Below, piece after piece: positions 1-7,247 of a stretch of DNA of 43,222 nucleotides. Made by a program: the position numbers and the translations under genes. The stretch is from contig NZ_CAMLFY010000026.1 in the NCBI RefSeq assembly GCF_946479415.1, forward strand, positions 1 to 43,222, given 5' to 3'. Below the pieces are notes generated by a model, which saw nothing but the letters and a program-made list of their open reading frames with translations, did not search any database and was not told the origin of the DNA. Position 1 is the first letter of the stretch; the number at the start of each line of letters is the position of its first letter. Origin of the DNA: an uncultured Shinella sp. GTDB taxonomy: Bacteria > Pseudomonadota > Alphaproteobacteria > Rhizobiales > Rhizobiaceae.

Positions 1-30
1 GGAAAGCCTTAAAAGTCTCCTTCGCTGAAA

Positions 31-55
31 TGGTGATCCCGCCGCGATTCGAACG
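31..55. repeat. Distal att-like direct repeat (copy of tRNA-Arg 3' end)
   Basis: These 25 bases are identical to 2805-2829, the 3' end of the tRNA-Arg(CCT) gene (T-arm, acceptor strand and CCA) in the same orientation. Identity stops at both edges: base 30 is a against t at 2804, and base 56 is t against c at 2830. The rest of a tRNA is absent here, so this is a 3' fragment and not a second gene. The pattern is what site-specific integration into a tRNA 3' end leaves behind. The outer side (1-30) is too short to tell whether it is chromosome or another element. Confidence 0.85.
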
Positions 56-303
56 TATCATCCCATATTGGAAATGACACCTAACGCTTATTCTGCTGCA
101 GATATCTTGCCCGATGCAGTTGGGTTTATTTTACCTCAACGGGAGGAAGCAGATCCCGATGATCACCCCACAATCGTCGAAATGATTCCAGAATAAAAAC
201 TGGCTGAGTCCCGTCTTTGCAATGGTGCTTGAGGAGACTTGTCCAGGAGTGCGTCTTTCCGAGGCTCAGCTCCGTTCCCCGAACTAGATGAATAGAGAGA
301 AAA
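56..303. other. Non-coding start of the att-flanked segment
   Basis: No convincing coding region was found here. Open frames lack good start contexts and have unlikely composition. The stretch holds the leader of the small gene at 304, with a purine-rich gagaga tract just before its start. No integrase-type gene or obvious inverted repeat was seen beside the att copy. Confidence 0.5.
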
Positions 304-519
304 ATGACCTGGTTATCGCTCACGACCGAGAACGACGATCGCATTACAATCGACAGTGAGAAGGTTCTTCAGATTAAGGCACATCCAAAGGGCTCGCACA
401 TCACCCTCACGACGATCCTGCCGAACAAGGACGGCAAACTGTCGGCGAAAAGCATCGTTGTCGCTGAAACCGTAGAGGAAATTGGCAAGGCTTTGAAGGC
501 GGTGACCGTTCGGAAATAA
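304..519 (+). CDS. Small hypothetical protein, FlbD-like pattern (71 aa)
   Basis: A 71-residue protein with an ATG start preceded by a purine tract (gagaga, 295-300) that could serve as a ribosome binding site. It begins MTWLSLTT and ends with an acidic amphipathic helix (AETVEEIGKAL). The middle alternates hydrophobic and polar residues as in a small beta sheet (SHITLTT). The layout of short strands followed by a V-E-E-I helix resembles FlbD-type small proteins, but this is a resemblance by eye, not a family assignment. The candidate product at 2133-2396 shares the TWLS(L/V)T opening and the (T/A)(V/F)EEI helix, so the two may be diverged paralogues. It lies inside the att-flanked segment. 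Function unknown. Confidence 0.55.
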   Translation: MTWLSLTTENDDRITIDSEKVLQIKAHPKGSHITLTTILPNKDGKLSAKSIVVAETVEEIGKALKAVTVRK

Positions 520-580
520 CGTTCCACAACCCTGTAACTTTCGTTCCGGGGACCACCTTCAAAACAGGAGGGTCGGGAAC

Positions 581-820
581 GTGATCGGACGACAAAAATT
601 CTTGCTGTCCAATCGCCGAAAGGCCGCCTTGCCTCCCCAAGCTGGCCTTTCGGTCGCATACCCTACGCGATGCGGCGTGGAATCGGGCTCAATCACCAGA
701 CGGACACGCCTCCCCTCGGCAGAGTTTGTTGCCGCTTCGAAGAACGCGATCGACCGATACTGCATATGTTTTAAGGGATCCTCTCTCGTTGAAAGGTTTA
801 TGCCGACCGTTGTACTTTAG
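581..820 (+). CDS. Possible small hypothetical protein, GTG start (79 aa)
   Basis: This frame opens with GTG, and an excellent AGGAGG-type ribosome binding site lies at 566-572, about 8 bases upstream. That site is the main reason to list it. The predicted 79 residues are basic and Ser/Arg-rich, with no recognisable domain, signal peptide or membrane segment. The composition is not strongly protein-like, so it may be a decayed gene or a chance frame behind a purine run. It lies in the att-flanked segment between two other small genes. Confidence 0.25.
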   Translation: MIGRQKFLLSNRRKAALPPQAGLSVAYPTRCGVESGSITRRTRLPSAEFVAASKNAIDRYCICFKGSSLVERFMPTVVL

Positions 821-1251
821 TTAAAAAGGGTCAGCACGGCCGGCAGTCCGATAGCAGCCAATCACATCACCAACCATTTTCGAAACATTGTCGTGCAACT
901 CAAGCAGTTACTGGTCTCGTCGGCTTGATAACGATAAGACTTGGCCGTCGCTCTTAGCACTCCTTTTGAGCACCCTACTTTTGCACACGTCGTCCAGAGT
1001 CACATCCCGCCAAACGGCTAGATCCGCCATCGGCGCCGGTCGAGCTGAAATAATGGCCGTGCACCGATATTCCTGCGGTTCCAGAAGTCAGCTTCCAGCT
1101 TTTGTCGTGGAACAAATTGGTTGCCTGAGGATTAGATCATCGACCCTAGTTGAGTTTGCAAGGTCGCCAAGCGACGGACCGCCAGAAATTTGGAGCGAAA
1201 GTAAGCGCTGTTCGCGTCGAATTTCTTTTTTTATTTTAGGAGCTATTCATA
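821..1251. other. Gap without recognised genes (431 bp)
   Basis: No reading frame with credible start and composition was recognised on either strand. The right end is a T-rich tract followed by a ribosome binding site (taggag, 1237-1242) serving the gene that starts at 1252. Confidence 0.5.
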
Positions 1252-1464
1252 TTGAAACCTGAAGACGAATTTGACCTGCCATTGAATGACGATGGCCCGA
1301 TGCGAGACGCGGATGCCGAACACACGCAACCTGATGAAGCGTTGAATGGTGAAGACCCTAAAAAACCGCAATCGAAAACAGAAGAAGAACGGATAACCAG
1401 AGAGGAGTATAGCAAAGCCTTAGCCTACTTCCGCAAAGGTCCAATGTATGTGCGTGATGAGTAG
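1252..1464 (+). CDS. Small acidic hypothetical protein, TTG start (70 aa)
   Basis: A 70-residue, strongly acidic and probably mostly disordered protein. The first half is rich in Asp, Glu, Pro and Asn. The last 25 residues (ITREEYSKALAYFRKGPMY) look like an amphipathic helix. The TTG start is chosen because TAGGAG lies 9 bases upstream and no in-frame ATG fits better. No domain is recognised. It lies in the gene-poor segment between the two tRNA-Arg att repeats, so it is probably cargo of the inserted element. Acidic proteins of this size in mobile elements can be anti-defence proteins or DNA mimics, but nothing specific supports that here. Confidence 0.5.
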   Translation: MKPEDEFDLPLNDDGPMRDADAEHTQPDEALNGEDPKKPQSKTEEERITREEYSKALAYFRKGPMYVRDE

Positions 1465-2132
1465 ACATACCGCGCTGCAACCGCATATGATAATCCTTTA
1501 GGAAGGATCGTGGGCCGTGGAGCGCAATATTCTAAGCGCGAAAAACCGGCCGCGTGATCCTGGTGATCGGCTCTTGCCGTGCCAAATCGATCCACAGAGC
1601 TGAGACTTGTTCCCAAATCTATCTCGTGCGCTTATGGCTTAAACAAGCTGCTATTCGCCGCTCTGGCGTTCCAAAATGTTCCTTCACTGCGCGCGTCACA
1701 AGTGACCTGTGGTCGAATTCGCCTATTCAGCGATACCTTAGAAGAGCATTGTGAGTACAAAAACGCGCAGAAGGATACCGATTAAAAATATAGAAATAAA
1801 ATTAAAAACTGTGATAATAGTTAAAATACACATTACGAATAGATGGGCACCCCATGCATTCCTCTGCATTGACGCCAATGACGGTATCTATAGAAGCATG
1901 CACTCTCGTCTGCATTAAGGTTCATGAGCAGCCTTAAAAGCGTGATTAACGGCGGGAAAGATCATCGTGATCTTGGCATCCCGCGCCGTCAACTGCTTCA
2001 GGAGCCGCTTCGTGGTCACTGGAACTCCGGCTTCGAAACCCACCCATATTGTTGCAACGTGTTCTATCGACTCTTTCGCCTTACCGTTGCAAGATAGCCA
2101 TGTTCGGGCGAACAGGATTCTGCGAGGCACGC
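1465..2132. other. AT-rich gap with decayed-looking sequence (668 bp)
   Basis: No gene is supported. Bases about 1780-1850 are almost pure A/T, unlike the GC-rich chromosome to the right. A short plus-strand frame from about 1924 (MSSLKSVINGG...) ends at an in-frame TAG after about 55 codons without a recognisable domain, and the opposite strand is equally unconvincing. This may be the remains of former genes. Confidence 0.45.
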
Positions 2133-2396
2133 ATGGATCAGGTACTAGGACACGCAAGCACATGGCTCTCCGTCACCCAGGTTGATGAAACACAGCTCTA
2201 TGTCAATTTCCTTCAGGTAGGCGCTGTAGTGCCGATACACGGAGCCGGTTGTTTCATTTACGTGAGCGGTGAAAGGTTCGAGATCACTGAGGCGTTCGAG
2301 GAGATTCGCTCCAGATTGCCCACCTCGTGCTTCCCCTCATCATCCAGGAAGGCACCTGAAAAGTCGGGCGGTCAATCTCGACACTCACGCTCCTGA
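2133..2396 (+). CDS. Possible small hypothetical protein related to the 304-519 product
   Basis: The plausible part of this frame runs STWLSVTQVDETQLYVNF, then a second strand-like stretch, then GERFEITEAFEEIRSRL. It shares TWLS(L/V)T near the start and the E-A/T-F/V-E-E-I helix near the end with the 304-519 product. The ATG at 2133 is the nearest in-frame start, with no clear ribosome binding site, and adds about nine residues of doubtful value. The last 20 residues after the helix are Ser/Arg-rich and look like read-through. It may be an intact small gene or a fragment fused to non-coding sequence. Confidence 0.35.
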   Translation: MDQVLGHASTWLSVTQVDETQLYVNFLQVGAVVPIHGAGCFIYVSGERFEITEAFEEIRSRLPTSCFPSSSRKAPEKSGGQSRHSRS

Positions 2397-2804
2397 ATCG
2401 GTTGGCAAAGGGACCTCATCATCTCGGCGGCCTCAACTACGATATATCGTATATCTCTAATAAAAAGGAAGAACAACCGCTGAACATGAGAAGACCCGTT
2501 CACGAACGGGCGCAGAGCTTTACGGCTTATGGATGAGGTGGACGACGCAGTGGTGAACCGAACACGGCTTCCCATTCCAACTTCACACACCTCTGATCCC
2601 AGATCTCCGCACGAAACTTTCCAGTGCGAATATTACGCCGTAAATTTGCATTGTGGCGTTCGGCGATGCACTCACGCTCATGCTGATCTTTGCTGCGCCG
2701 CAGCAAGGCCAGAAGTCTGCTTGCAGAACATCTGTTCGGGAAAAAAGCGCGCCCCATTCGCACCCGATTTTCGAAGAAAAATTAAATTCAAGTAATTTAT
2801 TTAT
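2397..2804. other. Gap next to the tRNA-Arg att site (408 bp)
   Basis: No supported gene. A small inverted repeat at 2495-2510 (CCCGTT-CACG-AACGGG) could form a 6-bp hairpin but has no U-tract. The final 40 bases before the tRNA are A/T-rich. Integrase genes often sit beside the tRNA in such insertions; none is present here. Confidence 0.5.
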
Positions 2805-2829
2805 TGGTGATCCCGCCGCGATTCGAACG
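2805..2829. repeat. Proximal att core (3' end of tRNA-Arg)
   Basis: This is the 25-bp segment duplicated exactly at 31-55. It covers the 3' strand of the T-stem and loop, the acceptor strand, the discriminator A and the encoded CCA of the minus-strand tRNA-Arg. The tRNA remains intact, as expected when an inserted element restores the 3' end of its target gene. Confidence 0.85.
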
Positions 2830-2881
2830 CGGGACCCCCAGATTAGGAATCTGGTGCTCTATCCTGCTGAGCTACGGGACC
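2805..2881 (-). tRNA. tRNA-Arg, anticodon CCT
   Basis: On the minus strand the 77 bases fold as a complete cloverleaf. The acceptor GGTCCCG pairs with CGGGATC (one G-U), the D-stem is GCTC/GAGC, and the anticodon stem CCAGA/TCTGG holds the loop TTCCTAA. The T-arm is CCGCG-TTCGAAT-CGCGG, followed by discriminator A and encoded CCA. The anticodon CCT lies at 2845-2847 and reads AGG arginine codons. Its 3' end is the insertion site of the neighbouring att-flanked segment. Confidence 0.97.
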
Positions 2882-2891
2882 ACTGCGTGAA

Positions 2892-2920
2892 CCCATACAA
2901 AAGCTGCGCCGTGAAGCCAA
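2892..2920 (-). promoter_or_regulatory. Candidate promoter of tRNA-Arg
   Basis: Read on the minus strand, TTGGCT (2915-2920) and TATGGG (2892-2897) are separated by exactly 17 bases. The -10-like box ends about 10 bases before the tRNA 5' end. Spacing and position fit a vegetative sigma-factor promoter, although both boxes are imperfect. Confidence 0.4.
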
Positions 2921-2997
2921 GCGATTTTCGGGCCGTCACGCGGCAGGTTCCATCGGAAACAGCGCGAAAGGCCGGTGCATGAGAGATTGAGGTCATC

Positions 2998-3017
2998 GGA
3001 TGGAGATGGCTCCATCC
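2998..3017 (+). promoter_or_regulatory. Perfect hairpin in the leader of the secreted Gly/His protein
   Basis: GGATGGAG and CTCCATCC flank the loop ATGG, a perfect 8-bp stem. It ends about 10 bases before the ribosome binding site of the gene at 3041. There is no U-tract, so it is not a terminator. It may stabilise the messenger or modulate translation. Confidence 0.4.
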
Positions 3018-3040
3018 ACAAACCTTCAAGGGGAATATCC

Positions 3041-3304
3041 ATGCGCAAGATCATGCTTTCCGCTGTCGTTGCCACTGTCGCAGCATTTTCCTTCGCCGCT
3101 CCCTCGCAGGCCGGCGGCCTTTCCATCGGTTTTGATTTCGGCGGCGGTCATGGCTGGGGTCACGGCCATCATGGCCACGGCTGGGGCCACTCCCAGGTCA
3201 CCTTCTACGATGACGACTACGGCTACGATTGCTTCTGGAAGAAGGTGAAGCAGTACGACAAGTGGGGCAACCTGATCATCAGGAAGGTCCGCGTCTGCGA
3301 ATAG
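3041..3304 (+). CDS. Small secreted Gly/His-rich protein (87 aa)
   Basis: An exported protein of 87 residues. The start at 3041 has an AGGGG ribosome binding site about 8 bases upstream. Residues 1-24 form a typical Sec signal peptide (MRKIML, hydrophobic core, PSQAG with cleavage after Ala). The mature part begins with a glycine- and histidine-rich stretch (GHGWGHGHHGHGWGH), suggesting metal binding by inference only. It ends with a short conserved-looking domain holding two cysteines (DCFWKKVKQYDKWGNL ... VRVCE), which may form a disulfide in the periplasm. It is monocistronic, between the tRNA and a terminator. Small secreted proteins with this C-terminal pattern occur in rhizobia; their role is unknown. 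Confidence 0.85.
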   Translation: MRKIMLSAVVATVAAFSFAAPSQAGGLSIGFDFGGGHGWGHGHHGHGWGHSQVTFYDDDYGYDCFWKKVKQYDKWGNLIIRKVRVCE

Positions 3305-3348
3305 GCCACGACGCATCTGCCGCCGATATCTCTGATCCTCCCCGACTT

Positions 3349-3380
3349 GCCCGGCTGTTATCCTGCAGCCGGGCTCTTTT
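3349..3380 (+). terminator. Rho-independent terminator of the secreted protein gene
   Basis: GCCCGGCTG pairs with CAGCCGGGC across an 8-base loop, and TCTTTT follows directly. It lies 45 bases after the stop of the secreted protein gene and abuts the end of the convergent amidohydrolase gene. Confidence 0.8.
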
Positions 3381-3382
3381 CG

Positions 3383-4543
3383 TCAGGCGGCAAGCCGGCT
3401 TTCGGCGAGCTTCACCCAATAGGTCACGCCATGGGGAATGGCGTCGTCGTTGAAGTCATAGGCCGGGTGATGAAGCCCGGCGCTATCGCCATTGCCGAGG
3501 AAGATGAAGGCACCGGGCCGCGCAAGCAGCATGTAGGAGAAATCCTCGCCGCCCATCATGGGGTTGAGCGCCGGATCGACCGCGGCAGCACCGGCAATGT
3601 CTTCGGCCACCGAAACGGCATGGCCGGTCTCGTTCGCATGGTTCACGGTGACCGGATAGTTGCGGTGATAGGCAACGGTGATCTCCGCACCATGCGCGGC
3701 AGCAAGGCCGCTGCAAATCTGGCGGATGCGGGCTTCCGCCTGTTCGCGCATGTCGGCGCTCAGCGTGCGCACCGTTCCGGCAAGCTGCGCCGTCTCGGGG
3801 ATGACATTGTGCGCGAAGCCGGCATTGAACTTGGTGACGGAAACGACGAGCGAGGCGATGGGATCGGCGACACGCGAGACGATGGTCTGCAGCGCGGTGA
3901 CGACGTGCGAACCGATGACGATCGGGTCCACCGTCTTGTGCGGCAGGGCGGCATGGCCGCCGCGGCCCTTGACGGTGATGTTGAACTCGTCCGTCGCCGC
4001 CATGATCGGGCCGGCGCGCGTGCCGAACGAGCCGACCGGCATGCCGGGCAGATTGTGCATGCCGTAGACCTCGGCGATGCCGAAGCGCTCCATCATGCCG
4101 TCCTTGACCATTTCGTTGCCGCCGCCGCCGCCCTCCTCGGCCGGCTGGAAGATGACGGCGACGGAGCCGGAGAAATTGCGCGTCTCGGCGAGGTACTTTG
4201 CAGCACCCAGCAGCATGGCGGTGTGGCCGTCATGGCCGCAGGCATGCATCTTGCCCTTGACGGCCGAGGACCAGGGCTTGCCGCTCGTCTCGTCGATCGG
4301 CAGCGCGTCCATGTCGGCGCGCAGGCCGATGGTCCGTCCTTCACCCTTGCCACGGATGATGCCGACGACGCCGGTGCGGCCGATGCCGGGCACGATTTCG
4401 TCGACGCCGAATTCCTTCAGCTTCTCCGCCACGAAGGCAGCCGTCTTTTCCACGGCAAAGAGCAGCTCCGGCTCCCGGTGGATCTGTCGGCGCCATTCGG
4501 CGATTTCGTCCTGCATTTCGGCGGCGCGGTTGAGAACGGGCAT
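3383..4543 (-). CDS. M20 family amidohydrolase (hippurate hydrolase-like)
   Basis: A 386-residue cytoplasmic metallopeptidase of the M20 amidohydrolase group, which cleaves N-acyl amino acids such as hippurate or N-acetyl compounds. Visible family marks are the dinuclear metal-site segments RADMDALP (75-82), HACGHDGH (100-107, with the metal Cys102), PAEEGGGG (134-141) and His163 in YGMHNLP, plus the late MGGEDFS near residue 350. The central GRGGHAALPH segment belongs to the inserted dimerisation domain. Length is normal for the family. The ATG at 4543 has AGGA about 8 bases upstream. It is transcribed alone, divergently from the carboxypeptidase gene. The exact substrate cannot be read from sequence. 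Confidence 0.93.
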   Translation of the reverse strand: MPVLNRAAEMQDEIAEWRRQIHREPELLFAVEKTAAFVAEKLKEFGVDEIVPGIGRTGVVGIIRGKGEGRTIGLRADMDALPIDETSGKPWSSAVKGKMHACGHDGHTAMLLGAAKYLAETRNFSGSVAVIFQPAEEGGGGGNEMVKDGMMERFGIAEVYGMHNLPGMPVGSFGTRAGPIMAATDEFNITVKGRGGHAALPHKTVDPIVIGSHVVTALQTIVSRVADPIASLVVSVTKFNAGFAHNVIPETAQLAGTVRTLSADMREQAEARIRQICSGLAAAHGAEITVAYHRNYPVTVNHANETGHAVSVAEDIAGAAAVDPALNPMMGGEDFSYMLLARPGAFIFLGNGDSAGLHHPAYDFNDDAIPHGVTYWVKLAESRLAA

Positions 4544-4668
4544 GCGGGTTTCCTGTCATGTTCGGCCGGAAAATTGGCCATCTCGCTCCGATGGCTTTGC
4601 CATCACGGTGCCATATAGGTTAAATAGGGCGACGGTTCGAGACAACTCCCGATTTCGAGGACAGACCT

Positions 4669-5784
4669 TTGCAGACGAACGGACGACCGATGCGCCGGGC
4701 TGCTGCGCTTGCAAGCGCCGCCCTGCTGTTCACCGCCTCCCTTGCCAATATTGCCAATGCCAATCCGCGCATGCTGGTGGACGTCAACACGCTGCAGGTC
4801 ATCGAACACGAGGATGCGTTCCAGCGCTGGTATCCCGCTTCCCTCACCAAGCTGATGACGGCCTACACGGTCTTCCGCGCCATCAAGGCCGGTGAGATAT
4901 CGCTGGAAAGCCCCGTCATCATGACGAAGAATGCCGCCGCCGAACCGCCGAGCAAGATGTATTTCAAGCCCGGCCAGAAGATGACGCTCGACAGCGCGCT
5001 GAAGATCATTCTCGTCAAATCCGCCAATGACGTGGCGGTCGCCATTGCCGAATCGGTCGGCGGCTCCGAGCAGGGTTTCATCGACCGCATGAATGCGGAA
5101 GCCGCGCGCATCGGCATGAGTTCATCGCACTTCATCAATCCGCATGGCCTGCCCGGCAAGGGCCAGTATACGACGGCCCGCGATCTTGCCGTGCTTGCCG
5201 TGACCCTGAAGCGCGAATTCCCGCAATATTCGTCCTATTTCGCACTGGAAGGTTTCACGACCGGCAAGAAACAGTACCCCAACTACAACATGCTGATCGG
5301 CCGCTTCGACGGTGCGGACGGCATGAAGACCGGCTTCATCTGCGCCTCCGGCTTCAACCAGGTCTCGTCGGCCACCCGCAACGGTCGCTCGGTCGTCTCC
5401 GTCGTGCTCGGCTCCGAAAGCCTTGGTGCGCGCGCCGATATCTCGGCGGGCATGCTGGAAAAGGGCCTGACCATGCGGGCCGCCAAGGTGCCGACGCTCG
5501 GCCAGCTTCGCCCCTATGGCGAAACACGCAACGAAGTCGCCGATATCTCGCAGGAGATCTGCTCGAAGCACGCCGCCAAGGTGCGCAGCGAAGGCCGCGA
5601 CGAGGCCGGCCGGCAGAAACTCCTGTCGCCCTATATCCACGAGGTGAACCGGCCGCTGAAGCTGGTTTTCGCCGGCCTGATGGGTGGCGATACCGCCACG
5701 CCCGCCGGCAATGACGAAGTCGCTTCCCGCGATATGGGCGACGCCGTCAATATCCCGATCCCGATTCCCCGGCCGGCTTTCTGA
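4669..5784 (+). CDS. D-alanyl-D-alanine carboxypeptidase (PBP, S11 family)
   Basis: A low-molecular-weight penicillin-binding protein that trims the terminal D-Ala from peptidoglycan pentapeptides. With a TTG start (GAGGA 7 bases upstream), it has 371 residues. Residues 8-32 are the signal peptide. The active-site triad of motifs is complete: SLTK (58-61, nucleophile Ser58), SAN (118-120) and KTG (220-222). An ATG at 4690 (MRRAAALAS) is an alternative start and would still leave a normal signal peptide. The C-terminal 100 residues are less conserved and end in a Pro/Ile-rich tail (IPIPIPRPAF). The COG0523 GTPase gene starts 27 bases downstream, so the two are probably cotranscribed. Confidence 0.93.
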   Translation: MQTNGRPMRRAAALASAALLFTASLANIANANPRMLVDVNTLQVIEHEDAFQRWYPASLTKLMTAYTVFRAIKAGEISLESPVIMTKNAAAEPPSKMYFKPGQKMTLDSALKIILVKSANDVAVAIAESVGGSEQGFIDRMNAEAARIGMSSSHFINPHGLPGKGQYTTARDLAVLAVTLKREFPQYSSYFALEGFTTGKKQYPNYNMLIGRFDGADGMKTGFICASGFNQVSSATRNGRSVVSVVLGSESLGARADISAGMLEKGLTMRAAKVPTLGQLRPYGETRNEVADISQEICSKHAAKVRSEGRDEAGRQKLLSPYIHEVNRPLKLVFAGLMGGDTATPAGNDEVASRDMGDAVNIPIPIPRPAF

Positions 5785-5810
5785 TCGGCCCTTTTACAGG
5801 CAAGACGACC

Positions 5811-6995
5811 ATGACCCTTCCCGAACGGCGTGTGCCGGTCTCCGTGCTGACAGGCTTTCTGGGCGCGGGCAAGACGACTTTGCTCAATCGCCTGCTGAAG
5901 GACCCGACGCTGACCGATACGGCCGTCATCATCAACGAGTTCGGCGAAGTCGGTATCGACCACCTGCTCGTCGAGCAATCCGGTGACGGCATCATCGAGC
6001 TTTCGGACGGCTGCCTGTGCTGCACGATCCGCGGCGAACTGGTGGATACACTTGCCGATCTCATGGACCGCATGCAGAGCGGCAAGATAGAGCCGCTGAA
6101 GCGGGTGGTGATCGAGACGACGGGCCTTGCCGACCCCGCCCCCGTGCTGCAGGCCGTCATGGGCAATCCGGTGCTGTCGCATTCCTTCAGCCTCGATGGC
6201 GTGATCACCGTCGTGGATGCGGTCAACGGCCTCTCGACGCTTGCCAATCATCCCGAAGCGGTCAAGCAGGTCGCCGTCGCCGATCGCGTGCTGATCAGCA
6301 AGACGACGCTGGCCGATGCCGCGACGCTGGAGGCGGTGAAACGGGAGGTCGCCGCCCTTAACCCGCGCGCGCTGGTGTCCGACGTCGACACGCCCGGCCT
6401 CGTCGGCCCCGACCTGCTGGCCAACGGCCTCTACGATCCCGGCAGCAAGATCCCGGACGTGCGCCGCTGGCTGCATGACGAGGCCCACGGTCACGCTGGT
6501 CATCACCACCATCACGATCATGACCACGGGCATGATCACCACCACCACGGGCACGATCATCATCACGATCACGGCCACCAGCACGCCCACCAGCACACCC
6601 ATGACGTGACGCGCCACGACGCGACGATCCGCTCCTTCAGCATCGTGCACGATCAGGCCATCGACCCGATGGCGCTCGACCTGTTCATCGACTTGCTGCG
6701 CTCGGCGCATGGCGAAAAACTGTTGCGCATGAAGGGTATCGTACAGCTCTCGACCAATCCGGAACGACCTGTGGTGTTGCATGGCGTACAGAGCGTCTTC
6801 CATCCGCCGGAGCGGCTTGCCGCCTGGCCGGATGCATCCGACCGCCGCACGCGGCTCGTGCTGATCACCAAGGACCTGCCGGAAGCCTTTGTGCGCGATC
6901 TCTTCGACGCCTTCACCGGCACGCCGAAGATCGACCGCCCGGATCGGGCAGCCCTGGAAGACAACCCGCTCGCCGTTCCCGGCTTCCGGTTTTAA
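5811..6995 (+). CDS. COG0523 (CobW/ZNG-type) GTPase, metal chaperone
   Basis: A 394-residue G3E-family GTPase of the kind that delivers or inserts metal ions, commonly zinc. Walker A is GFLGAGKTT (15-23). The metal-binding CxCC motif is CLCC (68-71). The switch region ETTGLADP follows at 102-109. Residues 222-264 form a linker with about 25 histidines mixed with Asp and Gly, a strong metal-binding signature. A C-terminal CobW_C domain starts near residue 272 (ATIRSFSI). The base-recognition motif, usually (T/S)KxD, reads SKTT (163-166), so the Asp is replaced. No cobalamin genes adjoin it (cobS/cobT are 9 kb away), which favours a zinc role over cobalt, as inference. Confidence 0.92.
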   Translation: MTLPERRVPVSVLTGFLGAGKTTLLNRLLKDPTLTDTAVIINEFGEVGIDHLLVEQSGDGIIELSDGCLCCTIRGELVDTLADLMDRMQSGKIEPLKRVVIETTGLADPAPVLQAVMGNPVLSHSFSLDGVITVVDAVNGLSTLANHPEAVKQVAVADRVLISKTTLADAATLEAVKREVAALNPRALVSDVDTPGLVGPDLLANGLYDPGSKIPDVRRWLHDEAHGHAGHHHHHDHDHGHDHHHHGHDHHHDHGHQHAHQHTHDVTRHDATIRSFSIVHDQAIDPMALDLFIDLLRSAHGEKLLRMKGIVQLSTNPERPVVLHGVQSVFHPPERLAAWPDASDRRTRLVLITKDLPEAFVRDLFDAFTGTPKIDRPDRAALEDNPLAVPGFRF

Positions 6996-6998
6996 GCG

Positions 6999-7247
6999 CT
7001 AGGCTTTCTTGCGGATCAGGAAGCGGTGCCCGGCCTCGACGCGCTCGCTGGCTTCCAGCGCGTGGCCGTCCTCATGGCAGAAATGCGGGATATCGATCAC
7101 CGCAAGCGGGTCCGTCGTCTCGACCCAAAGGCTGGCACCGGCGGCCATCGTCGATAGCCGCTTGCGTGTCTTCATCACCGGTAGCGGGCACTTCAGTCCG
7201 CGCAGATCATAGACCTCGGCCTCGCCGCATGCCGCCGTCACGGTCAT
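6999..7247 (-). CDS. TusA/SirA-like sulfurtransferase (82 aa)
   Basis: A small sulfur-carrier protein. The family motif is complete: DLRGLKCPLPV with the persulfide Cys20 followed by Pro-x-Pro, preceding the first helix. TusA-type proteins relay sulfur from cysteine desulfurases to tRNA thiolation or molybdenum-cofactor enzymes; which partner is used here is unknown. Its ATG overlaps the stop of the upstream L,D-transpeptidase gene by 4 bases (ATGA), so it is translationally coupled to it. It ends only 3 bases from the convergent GTPase gene. Confidence 0.9.
   Translation of the reverse strand: MTVTAACGEAEVYDLRGLKCPLPVMKTRKRLSTMAAGASLWVETTDPLAVIDIPHFCHEDGHALEASERVEAGHRFLIRKKA

Noticed and set aside
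888..1262. Plus-strand open frame of 124 codons overlapping the TTG-start acidic gene
   Set aside because: Ser/Arg-rich composition without domain features and no ribosome binding site; the downstream acidic ORF has much better initiation signals.
1924..2095. Short plus-strand frame starting MSSLKSVINGG in the att-flanked segment
   Set aside because: It ends at an in-frame TAG after about 55 codons, has no ribosome binding site or known domain, and is at most a gene fragment.
2495..2510. Small inverted repeat CCCGTT-CACG-AACGGG as a terminator
   Set aside because: The stem is only 6 bp with no T-tract on either strand, and no gene ends close by.
3347..4618. Plus-strand open frame of 423 codons opposite the M20 amidohydrolase
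   Set aside because: The opposite strand encodes a complete amidohydrolase with all metal-site motifs. This frame is Asp/His/Arg-rich nonsense and overlaps a terminator.
5631..6803. Minus-strand open frame of 390 codons with a Val/Met-rich hydrophobic stretch
   Set aside because: The hydrophobic run is merely the complement of the histidine-rich linker codons of the COG0523 GTPase.
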